Of a DNA stretch of 64,000 nucleotides, positions 33,649-45,839 are shown one piece after another; within the stretch, counting starts at the first letter, position 1, and each line of letters begins with the position of its first letter. The translations under genes were made by a program, and so were the position numbers. A model generated the notes under the pieces. That model did not search any database. It was not told where the DNA came from and was given only the letters and a program-made list of their open reading frames with translations. The stretch is taken from contig JASAND010019943.1 of NCBI GenBank assembly GCA_030248195.1, forward strand, positions 31,490 to 95,489, read 5' to 3'. The stretch is from Trissonchulus latispiculum. Lineage: Eukaryota > Nematoda > Enoplea > Enoplida > Ironidae.

Positions 33649-34858
33649 TAATTCAACAAATTGAAAATTAAAAGGAGATGTCTGTATAATTTCTTGGAGA
33701 TCATTCCAAACAGGAACTACATTATTTGAAAAAAATGTGAAACTTTTTAGTTCGACGAAAGGGGATCCTCAGTCTGAGACCATTTGAGTTTCTACTACCC
33801 GTGTCAAGCGCATAAGTGAGGAAGTCATCAAATGATAAATCATTAATATTTGGTGAACAATTTGATGAGTTAATTTCAAATCAAAAAGAAGTCTTCTATG
33901 TTCTAGAGGTTGTAAATCAAGAAACGCCAAACGTTCCAAATAAGCAAGATTGCTTCAGGAATTTTTCTAGTGAATAGTCTTTGTACTGATTCAATTTTGT
34001 CAATCAGAGTACCTATTTTTGGACTCCAAACTGGGCTTGCATACTCCAGATGAGGCCTAACAAAGGTTTTGTACATCTGGAGCAGGAACTTTGTATCACG
34101 ACACTTAAAATTTCTGAAAATAGCTCCAATGACTGTCCTAGCTTTACCAATAACCTTATCACAATGAACATTAAACTTTAGGTCGAAAGTTAGCAAAACA
34201 CCAAGGTCTTAGATCTGTGAAACTTCTACAAGACTAGACGTACCCATGGTTACATTACATCAATAGCTGTTGGTGGCGTTCCCCAAAATAAATAACATAC
34301 ACTTCGGTACCGAAAACTGTAATTGGGCATTACCTCCCCAAGCTCCTCCTCTTGAAACTTATGGACATCAGCTTGATTGTTTACGGTAATATAGAGTTTT
34401 GCATCATCGACGAAAAGTTTAATGGCACTGTGCCTTATACCCGTAATTAAGTCATTTATGTAGACTAGAAAGAAAATAGGTCCAAGTACACTGCCTTGTG
34501 GAACTCCACTAGTCACAGGTTTCCTCGAGGAAACTTTGGTGTTTACTATCGCTCGTTGTTTCCTATTCTCCAAGTCATTTTGGAACCATTTTAACAAACT
34601 TCTTCGATCACCGCAAGATCTCAGTAATTTACTATGAGGAACAGTGTCAAAAGCTTTCTGAATATCAAGATAGGCAATGATTTTACAACCTTTAGTATGA
34701 AGAACTTTACCCCAATTTACCAGACATTGCAAGAGTTGCGTAACAGTTGACATTCGACTAAGACCACCGCGTTGGTGCTCACTAAGGATTTTATTTTTAA
34801 CTAATAAGTTTAGTAGATGTGGCTTAACACATTCTCCAAATTTCGCATAATTTCGCAC
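33649..34858 (-). pseudogene. LINE-4 reverse transcriptase and C-terminal region
   Basis: The 202-residue frame (34250-34858) shows HQRGGLSRMSTVTQLL, AYLDIQKAFDTVPH, SGVPQGSVLGPIFF and FVDDAKLY. In the FVDD box the usual Tyr-Ala is Phe-Val, but both Asp remain. A second frame (33903-34196) gives YKTFVRPHLEYASPVW and SVQRLFTRKI. The segment to 33649 gives FFSNNVVPVWNDL. Confidence 0.85.
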
Positions 34859-34959
34859 AAGTTACACTAATGGGTCTATAATTCAAAGGATCAGTTTTAG
34901 ATGTTTATAAATTGGCACAACATCAGCTGCTTTCCATTCCAAGGGTATGTGTGTAGTAT

Positions 34960-35315
34960 CAAAAGTACATAATATATAAGAGTGTGAGAGCTGTCAAGCT
35001 CTCTGTTATCAGCTCAACGTACATGCTCTGCATGCTAACGGCTGACCCACCCCACACAAACGAGTATGCTCACTTTAAAGAAATTTGCACGCTATCTTTG
35101 CGTTATAAAGCTCGAAGCAGACACAAATTGGATGCACGCAGGCACACGTAAAGATACAGAAAGTGAGGGGATACAGAAAATACTGGGTACACATTTGTGG
35201 GGGTCACTAGGTACACGTTTGTGGGGGGGTCAGCCGTTAGCGTGCAGAGCATGTACCTTGAGCTGATAACAGAGAGCTTGCCAGCTGTCACACTCTTATC
35301 TATTATGTACTCTTG
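34960..35315. mobile_element. Hairpin MITE, copy 2
   Basis: It starts CAAAAGTACATAAT and ends ATTATGTACTCTTG, with a perfect 7-bp duplication GTAGTAT (34953-34959 and 35316-35322). The inverted arms are over 100 bp (TGTTATCAGCT, GCTAACGGCTGACCC). It is inserted in the coding part of LINE-4. Confidence 0.85.
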
Positions 35316-35579
35316 GTAGTATTAAGAGAAGGTTGTATAATACTAGTAATACAGGCGATAGCTCATTGGATAAACTTCTAATAAAGTTAGGTGGTATTCC
35401 GTCAGGACCACAACTTAATTTTACTTAGTACGCTTTAACTCCTCATTTGAAAGTAAGATATCCTCTAGTAAATTTTTCGGCTGATAGTTAACCTGAATAG
35501 GTCTGCCGTCGTCGATTGTAAATACACTACAGAAAGCTTTATTGAATTACTCAGATATACTCACTTTACCAGTAATCAA

Positions 35580-37026
35580 GACATCGTTGTGCTTTAACAC
35601 AGGTGTGCTATCACGACCACAAAGTTTACCATTGACAAGTTTCCAAAATCTTTAGAATTTTTACTTGAAAAAAGCTTTTTTCTCGAATGACAACTCGAAT
35701 GACACTTTAAAAACTTTATCCTTAAATTGCCTACAGATATCTCTCCACCTATTTTTATACCTATTACCACCAGAAGTCTTAAACTTATTCCACAGTTTGC
35801 GTTTGCTATCACATAATTTTTGTATTTCTTTAGAAGGTTTTCTGAACTTAGAACTTAAGACTTTTTGGCACATATTTTTCAATGGCATCTAACAGAAAAA
35901 ACTTTAGCATACTCCACATAGTTTCTATGTCCTCAATTCAGGAAAACCTTTCTACATAATTTATAGAACAAATGTACGCAGAAATCATTTCATAGTTTGC
36001 CTTAAAAATCTCGTCACGTTTATGCTCTTCACAGATTACCAAAAACTCAACTTCTTCAGGGTCCGAATTGAAAAAGGGATCACTGACTCGAACGTTACCT
36101 ATAATCGCTTGACAATTTGTCAATACTAGGTCCAGACAATTATGACTTCTAGTTGGACTGTCAGCGGTCTGGACTATATCGAGTAGTAAAGCACATTCTA
36201 AGAAAAATTCATTTTTCGACTAGAACCAGTAAAATTAAACCAGTTAATTCCAGGAAGATTAAAATCTCCAATCAAGACACAGCGTTTTTTGCAGTTGCAA
36301 CTTGCAACAATTTTTGTAACGGGCGACACAAAAGCTCTACCTGATCACAAGTACTAGACGGTGACAGATAACACAAGACAAAACTAATCTTGCCATAGCT
36401 ACCAGGTAAAAAGTATAAAACTAACAAGTTCAAAACCGTTTTCTGTTTCTGTTTCAGTAGAAACAAGAACAGAATTGAAGTTGCGGTGCACCATAGCTAA
36501 TACCCCACCTCCATTCCCAACAGATCTATCTGCACAAAATACCTCATACCTGCTGGTGCAAGCCAAGTTCTTTTGTTTGAATTTCTTTCTTTAGCCATGA
36601 TTCAGTAACAAAAATAAAGGAATAAACTGGATTTTTTGACAAAATTTCGACCTTGAATACTCCCAACTTAGAAACAATACCACGAGCATTACACAAAACA
36701 GCATTATACCCGAAACTTTCAAGTTTTTACTTGGTTTCTTTCGAACTGGGCGGTTGTTCCTCGCCAGAAGGTGGATGGAGGGGGTTTTTTGGCTTTCCAG
36801 GAACGGTCTTTTCATTTCGTATGACCAACTCTTCACCCTTTTCACGCCTGGCCCTCAGTTCATCCCGGAGTTTCCGAACTCTAAAGCGCTCAGCATATCC
36901 GGGCGCACCCAAAATTTTCGCATAAAGTTTGTCCAATTGCCATATCGATTCCGTAGATCGAAGGAAGGTCAACCTGGCCCCAACATCGTTAAAGCAGATC
37001 TTAATGATATTACTTTATTACCTTAA
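35580..37026 (-). pseudogene. LINE-4 N-terminal region and APE-type endonuclease remnants
   Basis: 36727-37026 encodes a basic, charged segment including RVRKLRDELRARREKGEEL, ending in a TAG-type break. Next come the endonuclease start (YNAVLCNARGIVSKLGVFK, FIFVTESWL) and its GDFNLPGINW motif near 36235-36265. The spacer near 35661-35888 has the KPSKEIQKLCDSKRKLWNKF segment found between endonuclease and reverse transcriptase in this group. The frame changes repeatedly. Confidence 0.75.
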
Positions 37027-38096
37027 TTTTAGGGGGAAGGGGGGGTTGAGCTCGGCTTGGGGGGGGGGAGTAGTTGAGGCCGGGTTGGTCGTCTGGGGAG
37101 GTCTCACAGGGTAAAACTGTAGCCTGGTACACCTATGATAAGGGGAGACCAAGGCGAAAAAAAATCTAAATAAGTCCCAATTTTCGACCCCCGTTGCCCC
37201 CCAAGAATTTTCGACATACCCTCCCCTAACCTTCGGCTATCCCCACCCAACCCACCCCCGGCCCTTTTGGATCCAAAAAGTTAGTTAAATTTTGCCCAAT
37301 TGGAATTTTTTGAAAAATTTTTCTCAAATTTTGACTTAAGATCGCTTTAAAACCGCGTACATATAAATGCCTAAAACTATCAAAGCAAGCCTTGTTTTCA
37401 AGAAAAAAGCTTTAAATTGCAGAAAATTTTGCATTTTTTGGGCATCTTCTGGATTTTCTGAGTTCCCAATTTTGGGGAGGGGTGGGCTTCGGGGGGTTAT
37501 CCCCATTATATTTCGCGGGTCGCCTCGACCACCAAATTTCCAGAGCTTACCCCTCCCCCAACCAAAATTTCCAGTGAAACTAAGGGGGGGGGCGGTAACC
37601 AAAAGGGGGGAGGGAGAGTAAAAAAATCTGGGAGGGGGTAAAGTTGGTCGTAAACTTTGGTTGTAACCCCTCCAAATCCCCCCTTGGTGAAACTATGCCC
37701 ACACCCAACCCCTATCCACGCACGAACGCCCAAGTAATTTTTGGACCCAAAAGTTTAGCTAAATTTGGCTGAAACATGGTCATTTTCTGGATACTCAAAT
37801 TTTGTCTTAAGATCGCTTTAAAACGGTGCTAAAACGCTAAAAGCAAGCATTTTTTGAAGAAAAAAAATGGCTATTACAGAAAAGTTTTTGGAAGTTTCAG
37901 GGAAACTATACTATGCGGGAGTTCGCAGCGGGACACATAGTTTCCTGGGGTGGGGGGTTGGGGAGGTACCCACGCTCTCAAAAATTTGGGGACCATTTAC
38001 CACCCCCCCCCTGGAGATTCTTTCACTTACCCTCCAGTGACTCCTCCGACCTCCGGCTTTTGGTTACCACCCTCCCGAGCCCCCTTAGCAATTTTA
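37027..38096. mobile_element. G-run / CATAGGTGTA repeat cluster
   Basis: 37027-37137 is a right-hand end of the 17226-type element, finishing GGTACACCTATG. 37170-37640 and 37730-37900 are inverted relatives of 13860-14150 and 30460-30650. 37900-38060 has further G/C tracts. No coding function. Confidence 0.5.
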
Positions 38097-38765
38097 AGCA
38101 ATTTTGAAAGGTAAAGATACCAACCCATAGACAATTTTATAAACCAATACAAGATCAGCAACTGACCTAGTATACTCAAGTTTATCCAAACACAGAAAAC
38201 ATATTTTGAACATACGACATATCATTCAGGTTTCCAAGTGAATTACAAAATCTTTTTTGAACTTCCAACAAGCTTTCTATATCCTTTACAAGCCAAGGGT
38301 TCCAGGTTTCAGAAGCACAACATAAAATAGGTAACACGATTCTAACCGAAACATTATCAGACACAAAATTGCGAAGAATCAATGACAGCACGGGCATAGC
38401 ATTATTTCCAATTATTTAATTTTCTTTATATGCGTAGAGAATTTTAGATTAGGATTCATCCACACAGCCAAGTCGAAGCACCCATCAGTTTGGTTTAAAG
38501 TGGTTAGCCCGAAAGTGTACTGTTCTTTGGTATTTGTTCTATCAAAATACATGCAAGACTTTTGCCAAGATATGATTAGTTGCCATTCACTAATCGAATA
38601 AAAAAAGATCTGCAGAAATGAATTCAACACCAAATGCCTAACACGACCGATCGCAAAGACCTTCATATCGTCAGCATAGGCCACGCAGTTATTACTACTA
38701 CTACTGCATTTATTGTCGGCACAACACCAATATATACATAAGTATATAATGCAGTTATACATATA
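38097..38765 (-). pseudogene. LINE-5: reverse transcriptase 3' fragment
   Basis: Two frames read AYADDMKVFAIGRV with a following WQLIISWQKSCMYF segment (38412-38762), then VRIVLPILCCASETWNPW and DIESLLEVQKRF (38182-38397). Nothing upstream of the catalytic box is present. It abuts the 3' end of LINE-6. Confidence 0.75.
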
Positions 38766-38895
38766 TGAAGTTCATAACTTACATTTTACTCATAACGTGC
38801 GCAGCTACTAAAGGCCAAGCAGAGCCACCAACTGGCTACTAAAGCTCGGCCTCGGAGAAACGGACTGAGAGAAACTGTTTGCAGTCTTTACTTAA

Positions 38896-39876
38896 GGTGG
38901 TGATTCCTTTTGGGCAGAAATTGCTGGTTGGCGGCGCAAATCAGGATGAAATTTGGCAAAACTTTCCGAAATACATTCTTTTAGCGTTCTAACACCCTCC
39001 GCGCAATCCCGATTCAAAAATTCGAGATTTGCGATCAGGGCGGTTTTTCCCAATTTCTGAAAGTTTGGCGGCAGCTATACAGTTATGACTATATTCATTT
39101 GAAAAATCTCGTTGAGCTTCACATTTTTGCTTTTTAAAGCAACTTTCTATCTTTTCTCTAGCGTGCGATATAGCCGATTTTCTTGTTTTGGCGTCGAAAA
39201 CTTGTCATTTTTGCAAAAATCAAATAATCCATCATTTCTTGAACTCCACATGCCGGAAAATCAAACTAAGGGCGTCGATCTGAAGGTCTCACAGGGGCAA
39301 ATTATCCGATGGATGATCTTCTTCCAACAGCTATCCCGTAGGCTGCTATCATGAAAAATGTAGTTTTTGCAAAAACACGACCAATTTTTTTCCAAAGATT
39401 GTGGAGCATTCACCATGCAAATTGGAGGGCTGCTACTTAACAAATGAGTTCTGCACAGATATACCCAGGGACGTTTTTTTAGTTGCCCCGATTACTACTT
39501 TGTAGCTAAAGTAATCTCTTGACAAATTTGGAAAAAGTAGGCAAAATACAGGTTACGCACACATTTCAGCTTATTTCTCTATAACGAAGAGCGATTTCAC
39601 AATAAATAAAAAATCGTCCCCAGCTATTTGATGGAGGTATCGAATGATATAACCGATGTCTCGCGAAAAAATTTACTTGAGTCTGCAAAAAACCTGGAAA
39701 ATTATACTTCTTCTAAAATGTGTCAAAACTATTTTAAAAACGCAACATTAGTTTCATGGTATGCATTAAAAAGAGAAAATGTCAAGCTACATTTTGATAT
39801 AAAAATGGCTTCTTAACTCTAAGTAATGAACGAGTAATAATGGTGCAAACTTTTGTGACCAAAGGGAATCACCACC
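38896..39876. mobile_element. TTAA-flanked element, family B copy 2
   Basis: It starts GGTGGTGATTCCTTTTGG and ends AAAGGGAATCACCACC, between TTAA at 38892-38895 and 39877-39880. It is about 980 bp and is an inverted paralogue of 30980-31961. It sits at the last codon of LINE-6. Confidence 0.8.
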
Positions 39877-41707
39877 TTAAAAGCATTTAGGTTAGTACTT
39901 TCTACCACACTTGAGGCAAAGAAAAGATTTCCATATTGGCACAATCTTTGAACCAAAGATGTTTTCTTACGTCTAAACAAGCAATAGTTGCGTGCAAAAT
40001 TAATTTAGATTTTCTGCATAAAGTCTTCTGACTAAAATTGTTACCCCCTGGTAACTATAGACCTGCTGCGAACAAACTTCTAGTCTAAAGTGTGTTAAGA
40101 TTAGTTGTTAGCGTTATGCCCCTCCTAACTTCGTCATGATAAAGTAGCTTGTTCAAGCTGTAAATGGATAGATATGTAAAATATTTGGGTTGGGAAATGT
40201 TTCCTGGATCACTTTCAGCTCAGTTTCTGTAAGGTAAATTACTGTTTTACCGTTTCTGTAAGCATTATCTTAATGCTGCAGGATGAAGGGGTGTACATTA
40301 GGAAATAATTGGCGTCGACAGTTGCGGTTGTAACAGATTCTACATTTACTGTGAATGTAGTCATTTTAGAACGTACTAGCCTCTCCATTTATATTGGAAG
40401 CCCTCAGACGATCTCGAAATTCACAAAACAACACAATGCGTTTCTTACCCCGACAAAAATGAGTATGCTGAAGACCTGAGTTAAGGCAAACTGAGAAAAC
40501 TTACGCATTACATAGAGTTGACCAGACTCATAAATTTGATCTGAATACAAGCATCGTACGTGTCGTTGAATGATATTCCTGTCTTTATTCTTCTGCAAAA
40601 GCTTAATTTGCATATCATCAACGCAGAAAACATTTGCTACACTCAGCATATGTAATTTATGGAGTAGAGCATGAATTTCATTGCTGATGTGTAAATTGCA
40701 TCTTAAAACCGATTATAGTGCTAAAGGACCTGCTGCGTCGTGACGCTACAGGAACAAGACCTTATTTGCATAAATCGCCGATTATGCCGCCTAGTTACAG
40801 AATTTAGCTCAATAAAAAGGCATTCACAACTTCATTATTTACAATTTTATACATCATAATCAAATCTTTGACAATTCTTCAATCCTAATAAGGAAAGTCG
40901 ATCCCGGTAAGAGACAAAATCCATTCCTGGTAGTCTTTTAGTAGACCTTCTTTGAATCTTTTCAACTAAAACTATATCACCAATGAAATGAAGGTTCCAT
41001 ACTTCAGATGCATATTCAAGTTTTGGTCTTGCGTATACTTTAAACGGTTCAACCATGAATTTCTGATTTATAGTGGCAAATCCCCGAAAAATAGCATTTA
41101 CCACTCGAAATCCAGTAGAGGCAACATTTGCACAATGAACATGGCTCTTTAAATCAGTAGTGTTCTGAACACCTACGTCCTTACCAGAGGAAACTTTGGC
41201 TAAATTTACATTATTTAATTTAGAATTATACAGATTATTATTACCAATGTGAAGAACAGCTCATTTAGCAACAGCAGCTCTAAGTTGCATTTCATTAAAC
41301 CATATATGCACCCAGTCAAGATTTTTGTAATATAGCAGAGTCTTGATTTTGAGAAACGCCAAAATATAACTTAGATTCATCAGCGAACAATTTAATAGAG
41401 CAAGTCTCGACTCTATTAAATAAATAGTTTATAAACACAAGAAACAATAATGGACCAAGAATACTTCCTTGGGGTACTGCAGAAGTTATAGCCTGAATTT
41501 GTGATTTAATTATTAATCAATCTCAACATACTGATGACGGTCAGATAGGTAGCTTGCAAGCCAATGATAAAATTTATCTGACACTCCCATGGATTTAACT
41601 TTTTCTGTTAATTTTGAATGTGATACATTGGCAAATGCTTTGGCTATGTCCAGGTAAATTATGTCAACAAATTTACTTTCATTGAGCGCGTATGTCCATT
41701 CATTCAA

Positions 41708-43067
41708 GGGGGCGCTTGCATTACCGGGAACGGTTCTCCTGAATTCATTTTTCAACCATTCCATTTCAAATTTTCAGCAATGGTAGCTGGTGTTAAATAA
41801 TAGCAATATGGAGACTTTGAAGAATCCAATGCATGACTTGCGACCTACACGAAAGGGATAACTTTAAATTTTCAAAACGGTGTCATTCATTAACGGCTGA
41901 ATGAAATAAGCTCAAATTTTGCACAAATGTATAAATAAACCAAACGCAGGTGCAATTATTTTAGTTTCTCTATTTAGGCAATGTTGAGAATTTTATTCAT
42001 GTTCAAAAATTTTGAAAATCAATATTACACGGAATATCCGACTGTTTCAAAGGATTGCGGAGAGCAACACCATATAGGCCTCATGCAGTGCCTTGGTGTG
42101 GTGGATGAGTCCGTAGCAAAAAAAAAAGAATATCCGACTTAAGCAAAAACTAAAAAAATTGCCGCTGCGTACCTCTCAAATAAACGTACATGCAAAATTT
42201 GAGCAACTTTGGTTGGAGCATTTATGAGAAAATTAATTTGAAAGATTTCGCACTAATCGCTTCTACTTTGCGCATATACTTTGAGGTTAATAAATTGTGT
42301 AATGTACTTCATAAAATAATAAGCAAATGCAACACAAAAGCATCATGATATCAAGAGTACATAATAGATAATAGTGTGACAGCTGGCAGGTTCTCTGTTA
42401 TCAGCTGCAGGTACATGCTATGTTCGCTAACGGCTGACCCCTGTGTATGCTCACTTCAAACAAATTAGAACGCTATCTTTGCGTGTTAAAGCTCGCAACA
42501 GACGCACATTGAACCAACTGGGTAGTTGTGTTTTCGAGCTTAAGCATGCAAGCGTAGCGGCCAAATTTGTTTGAAGTGAACATACACGTTTGTAGGGGGG
42601 GGGGGTCAGCCATTAGCGCGCAGAGCATGTACCTGCAGCTGATAACAGAGAACCTGCCTGCTGTCACACTCTTATATATCATGTACTCTTGATGCTATGT
42701 CCAGTAGCACTCATTTTCGAACGACTAGTCTTCGTTTGTCAAATGCAATGGTAATGGTCAACGTGACGTTGCCATATATTCAACCGCCTGTAACTTTTGA
42801 TAGAAACCACGTACAGAAGAGATATGCATATCGTTGTAAAGCTCATTTTATGTTCTTTTACCAGGTGCATTCGAATTTATCTCACGAAGCTGTAGTGAAA
42901 CTTCGATTTCTTAAGCCGCAATGGTAGCTAGCAAACACGTGCTCTCTGTTGCCGAAATTTTGTCGAAACATGCCCTGTCATCCAAGGTAACTTCAGCGGG
43001 GAGTTCATTAAAATATAGCAATCGGTTCAAATATTACATCCATAATCTCGATAATGTAAGCGCCACC
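41708..43067. mobile_element. TTAA-flanked element, family A copy 4
   Basis: It starts GGGGGCGCTTGCATTACCGG after TCAA (a mutated TTAA) and ends GATAATGTAAGCGCCACC before TTAA (43068-43071). The element is inverted relative to copies 2 and 3: its version of the short frame (YIQPPVTFDRNHVQKRYA) is on the plus strand at 42697-42927. A hairpin MITE interrupts it. Confidence 0.8.
42352..42691. mobile_element. Hairpin MITE, copy 3
   Basis: It starts CAAGAGTACATAATAG and ends ATCATGTACTCTTG, with duplication ATGATAT / ATGCTAT (6 of 7). The arms match copy 2 (TTATCAGCTGCAGGTACATG). It is nested in family A copy 4, which is nested in LINE-6. Confidence 0.85.
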
Positions 43068-43215
43068 TTAAGCAAAGCAAGAGCTGAGCAACTGTGGAAC
43101 GTTTTTTAAGAAAACCAAACTGATCAGGTACGATAATTTTGTTAGCACTGAAAAATTTGAAGAAAGCGGCTGAAATGATATCTTCCAGATATTTGCTACA
43201 AGAACACAGTAATCA

Positions 43216-43420
43216 TTATCATCAGCTAACAAATGCATTAATGCAACATTTAATTAATATAAAATAGAAATAAGGTAGGCCAACAGATGGTTCCCTGAGG
43301 AACCCCACTGATGACCGAAGCCCAATTCGAAAAGGAATCATGTAGATTTACTCTCTGTCTTTTTCTAGTTATGAAAGCGGTAAGTACTTGCAAAGGTTTC
43401 CCGCTTATCCCATGCCTACA
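43216..43420 (-). pseudogene. Small LINE reverse-transcriptase fragment
   Basis: It reads SNWASVISGVPQGT and LFLFYI on the minus strand. This is downstream reverse-transcriptase sequence placed upstream of LINE-6's QFGFLKK segment, so it belongs to a separate truncated copy. Confidence 0.65.
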
Positions 43421-43559
43421 GACGGAATTTGAGTTTTAAAACCGAAAGTGAATTGAAATGTTTTTAAGTCAATATATGCCACATCTGAACGCATTCTGAG
43501 CCCAAGGGATCCGTTCTCGCCCACGCACGTTCCAGACCCCTTTAGATCCAACCAACCAG
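43421..43559. other. Unassigned
   Basis: Nothing recognisable; it lies between a LINE fragment and a SINE. Confidence 0.3.
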
Positions 43560-43856
43560 ACGCAACAGCGAGGGAAGTTGCTGGAAGTTTCTGCCAACCG
43601 ACCATCATCCTAGCAGGCTAATGTAGCCCCTTCTACCAGGCTGGAGGACCAAGAAGAAGAAACCAAGGACAAGCCGGAGGTAGGAGGTGTCTGGCACCCT
43701 CGTACCAACGAAACCAGGCCTAGAAGAGAGAAGGGAAGAGGGAGGTTCAGCTTTTCACTCACCATTGAAAGTAAAGAATTGGTCCCGCCGAGGATTGAAC
43801 CTTCTGCTACGGAGTCAGGCATGCTAACCAACTACACCACGGGATCATCAGCTGAA
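43560..43856 (-). mobile_element. Probable tRNA-derived SINE, Arg-like head
   Basis: Read on the minus strand from about 43850 it has GATCCCGTGGTGTAGTTGG, a CTGACTCCGTAGCAG anticodon-like arm, GGTTCAATCC and GGCGGGACCA. About 200 bp of body follow. The T-arm is shortened and the anticodon stem mispaired, so it is not a working tRNA. It is unrelated to the TTTACC-tail SINEs. Confidence 0.55.
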
Positions 43857-44080
43857 CTCCCATATCAGGCTTATCAATCTTTCATTCTTTGCTTTCTGCA
43901 ATCCGTGGAAAATGCTTGTCTGGGTATACGTTGTTGTCCACTGAGTCCACACTTGAAGCGATCCAGCTCGCTTCGCACCACTTCGAAGCCTGTCTTCCCT
44001 TCATTCCTCATCCTTTCCCTCTACGCATTTTGTAGAAGATTTAGAAAGCACAATCAGGTAGGCCTAATGCACTTATCGGA
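43857..44080. other. Unassigned
   Basis: No feature supported. Confidence 0.3.
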
Positions 44081-44546
44081 ATTTGCTGCCTTTTGATAAC
44101 TGCTTGATGATTAATCAGTAATCAGCCATTGTCTTGTGTATATACACAATGGCAGAATCTTGGCGTAGACCATTGTTCTCTACTTTGCGTAGCTTCTTTG
44201 TGTAAACTCTTCGGGATTGAATTGAATAGAGTGAAAAATTGAGGAAAATTGAAAAGTTTTCGAACTTTCGCACTTACAGTCTACATCCACTTCTGACTGT
44301 GATCAACAACATTTAAGCAATCCTGACAGTTTCAGGGAAACTGAATTTCGGGACTTTTGTCCAAGAGAAAGCCAGAAATGGTAAAAGCCAAGCCAGCATC
44401 TTTACATATCAGCTTAGGAGCATATATTTGTCATCACACAATTCAAGCAAAATGGGTTTAACCTGCTGAATTTTTCAATTTATGCAAGCGTGCACGCTGA
44501 CGTCAATTGAGGGAGCTAAAAGAAGTGTTGTTAATGCGGAAAGCTG
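44081..44546 (-). repeat. 480-bp dispersed repeat, copy 2
   Basis: It is the reverse complement of 18671-19146 with few differences, including the stretches CAGCGTGCACGCTTGCATAA and TCAACAACATTTAAGCAATC. This copy stands alone, so the repeat is independent of family A. Confidence 0.7.
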
Positions 44547-45215
44547 AAGGCTGCAACTCAATTACTTCTAAAAGGCAAAGTACCGCAATGTGCTTTTTTG
44601 TTTCGTTAGATTGCACTTATTTTTGCTGTCTATGCTAACTTAATCATTCATTCAGTTTTCTCATTCACATTATATTCTTTCGTTGGCTTGTCTCAATTGT
44701 GTTTAAGAATAAACTAAATATTTAGTAATCAGTTTCAATGTCTAGTGTTTTTCCTGCTTCCTAGACAAAAGCATTGAAGAGGAGGAAACTTTTGAAACGT
44801 TTTCTGGCAATCCTATCACTTAGAAACGTTGTGTCATTTTGTCCACAAAGGTGTCAGTCGCTGCCTCACTAAAAGTAAATCCCTCTCCTCTCTATGCTTC
44901 TTTTGCCTTTCTACTTCGAAAGTTGCAGTCACAAGTCAAAACTAATCTGAAATCAGTCGTGTGTAAAGTCTGGGCGTTTTCCTTCAGGTTCTGTTCTTTT
45001 CCTACTGTGAAGAAACTTTTGTTTTATAAGACATTTTCCTACGATTAAGATAATGAAGTAGTTTAATTTTAGGAAACTCGGCGTTATTAACCATGCATTT
45101 TAGAAAATGTCATTTAAAATATGTAACAGGAAGAGTGAGAGAGTGCAGTACACTTATAGGTCCTGTTAAACCAAATGTGGTTCTATATATTGTCGAGCGT
45201 GCTGAAGCAGAAGCT
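44547..45215. other. Unassigned
   Basis: No gene or bounded repeat seen. Short frames such as 44839-45048 have no recognisable features. Confidence 0.3.
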
Positions 45216-45431
45216 GTTTTCGAACTTTCGCATACAGTCTACATCCACTTCTGATTGTGATCAACAACATTTAAGCAATCCTGAAAGTTTCAGGGAAGCT
45301 GAATTTAGGAACTTTTGTCCAAGAGAAAGCCAGAAATGATAAAAGCCAAGCCAGCATCTTTACATATCAGCTTAGGAGCATATATTTGCATCGCACAATT
45401 CAAGCAAAATTGGTTTAACCTGCTGAATTTT
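45216..45431 (-). repeat. 480-bp dispersed repeat, partial copy 3
   Basis: It matches 44250-44470, from TTTTCGAACTTTCGC to TTTAACCTGCTGAATTTTT, and is truncated at both ends. Confidence 0.7.
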
Positions 45432-45651
45432 TTCCGGCTATTTTTGCTTACCCCATGGCTGCTTTTTTGTTACCCCTGGTCCCCGACGGCGGTTGGGCTT
45501 GTTTCTCGTCCGGATTGGAGGGGCTTGGACCCAGACCCCCCGCGTTAACCTATGGATGCATAGGTTCTGGAATCCGAGATTCTGTGCTTTCAAGTTTTCT
45601 AGAGGTCGTCCTGAACTGTATGACTTCCTAAAGAAACCCAATTGTTCAGCG

Positions 45652-45656
<5 letters not shown>

Positions 45657-45684
<28 letters not shown>
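45657..45684. repeat. (TA)n microsatellite
   Basis: An uninterrupted TA run of about 28 bp. Confidence 0.9.
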
Positions 45685-45686
<2 letters not shown>

Positions 45687-45839
45687 TTCAGTCGGATGCC
45701 TCCGGTCTATACCCGAGACTTTAGTCTAAATTTGTGAGCAACTCTGAAGTTTCCCCTAAACTTTGGTGTGCTGATAGAATAGATAATCAACATAGTCATT
45801 ACCTTACTTAATAGAATCGCAGGAAAAAAATTGAGAACC

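Larger units (their letters stand above)
30860..37026 (-). mobile_element. LINE-4: most complete LINE in the window, with three nested insertions
   Basis: On the minus strand, from 37026, it runs through an N-terminal basic region, endonuclease (36730-36230), linker, reverse transcriptase (34860-33900) and C-terminus (33649-33780). The C-terminus then continues at 30975-30929, where it ends RDIDLTNLLKRKSLK and TGA. It is interrupted by a hairpin MITE (34960-35315) and by two abutting TTAA elements (30980-31961 and 31966-33644). Several frameshifts, and FVDD in place of YADD, show it is inactive. The 5' end is cut by G-run sequence at 37027. Confidence 0.8.
38766..43215 (-). mobile_element. 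LINE-6: minus-strand LINE with two TTAA insertions
   Basis: Coding pieces at 43215-43072, 41707-40840 and 40040-39881 are parts of one LINE. Removing family A copy 4 joins QLLLCL|NEWTYALNESKF. Removing family B copy 2 joins NAF|K to a TAA and a 3' untranslated region (38891-38766). Recognisable parts are QFGFLKKRSTVAQLL, IIYLDIAKAFANVSH, VYARPKLEYASEVW and FFASSVVESTNLNAF. 40130-40800 reads poorly and may hold another decayed insertion. Confidence 0.75.

Noticed and set aside
36727..36972. Charged 81-codon frame as an independent host protein
   Set aside because: It runs directly into the LINE-4 endonuclease start and is best read as that LINE's N-terminal region.
40404..40649. 81-codon minus-strand frame as a host gene
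   Set aside because: It lies within the body of LINE-6 and has no motif; more likely decayed repeat sequence.
42080..42125. GGATGAGTCCGTAGC resembles part of a hammerhead ribozyme core
   Set aside because: There is no closing stem II after GTCCGT, no GAAA in the right place and no cleavage-site helix; it is a short chance match.
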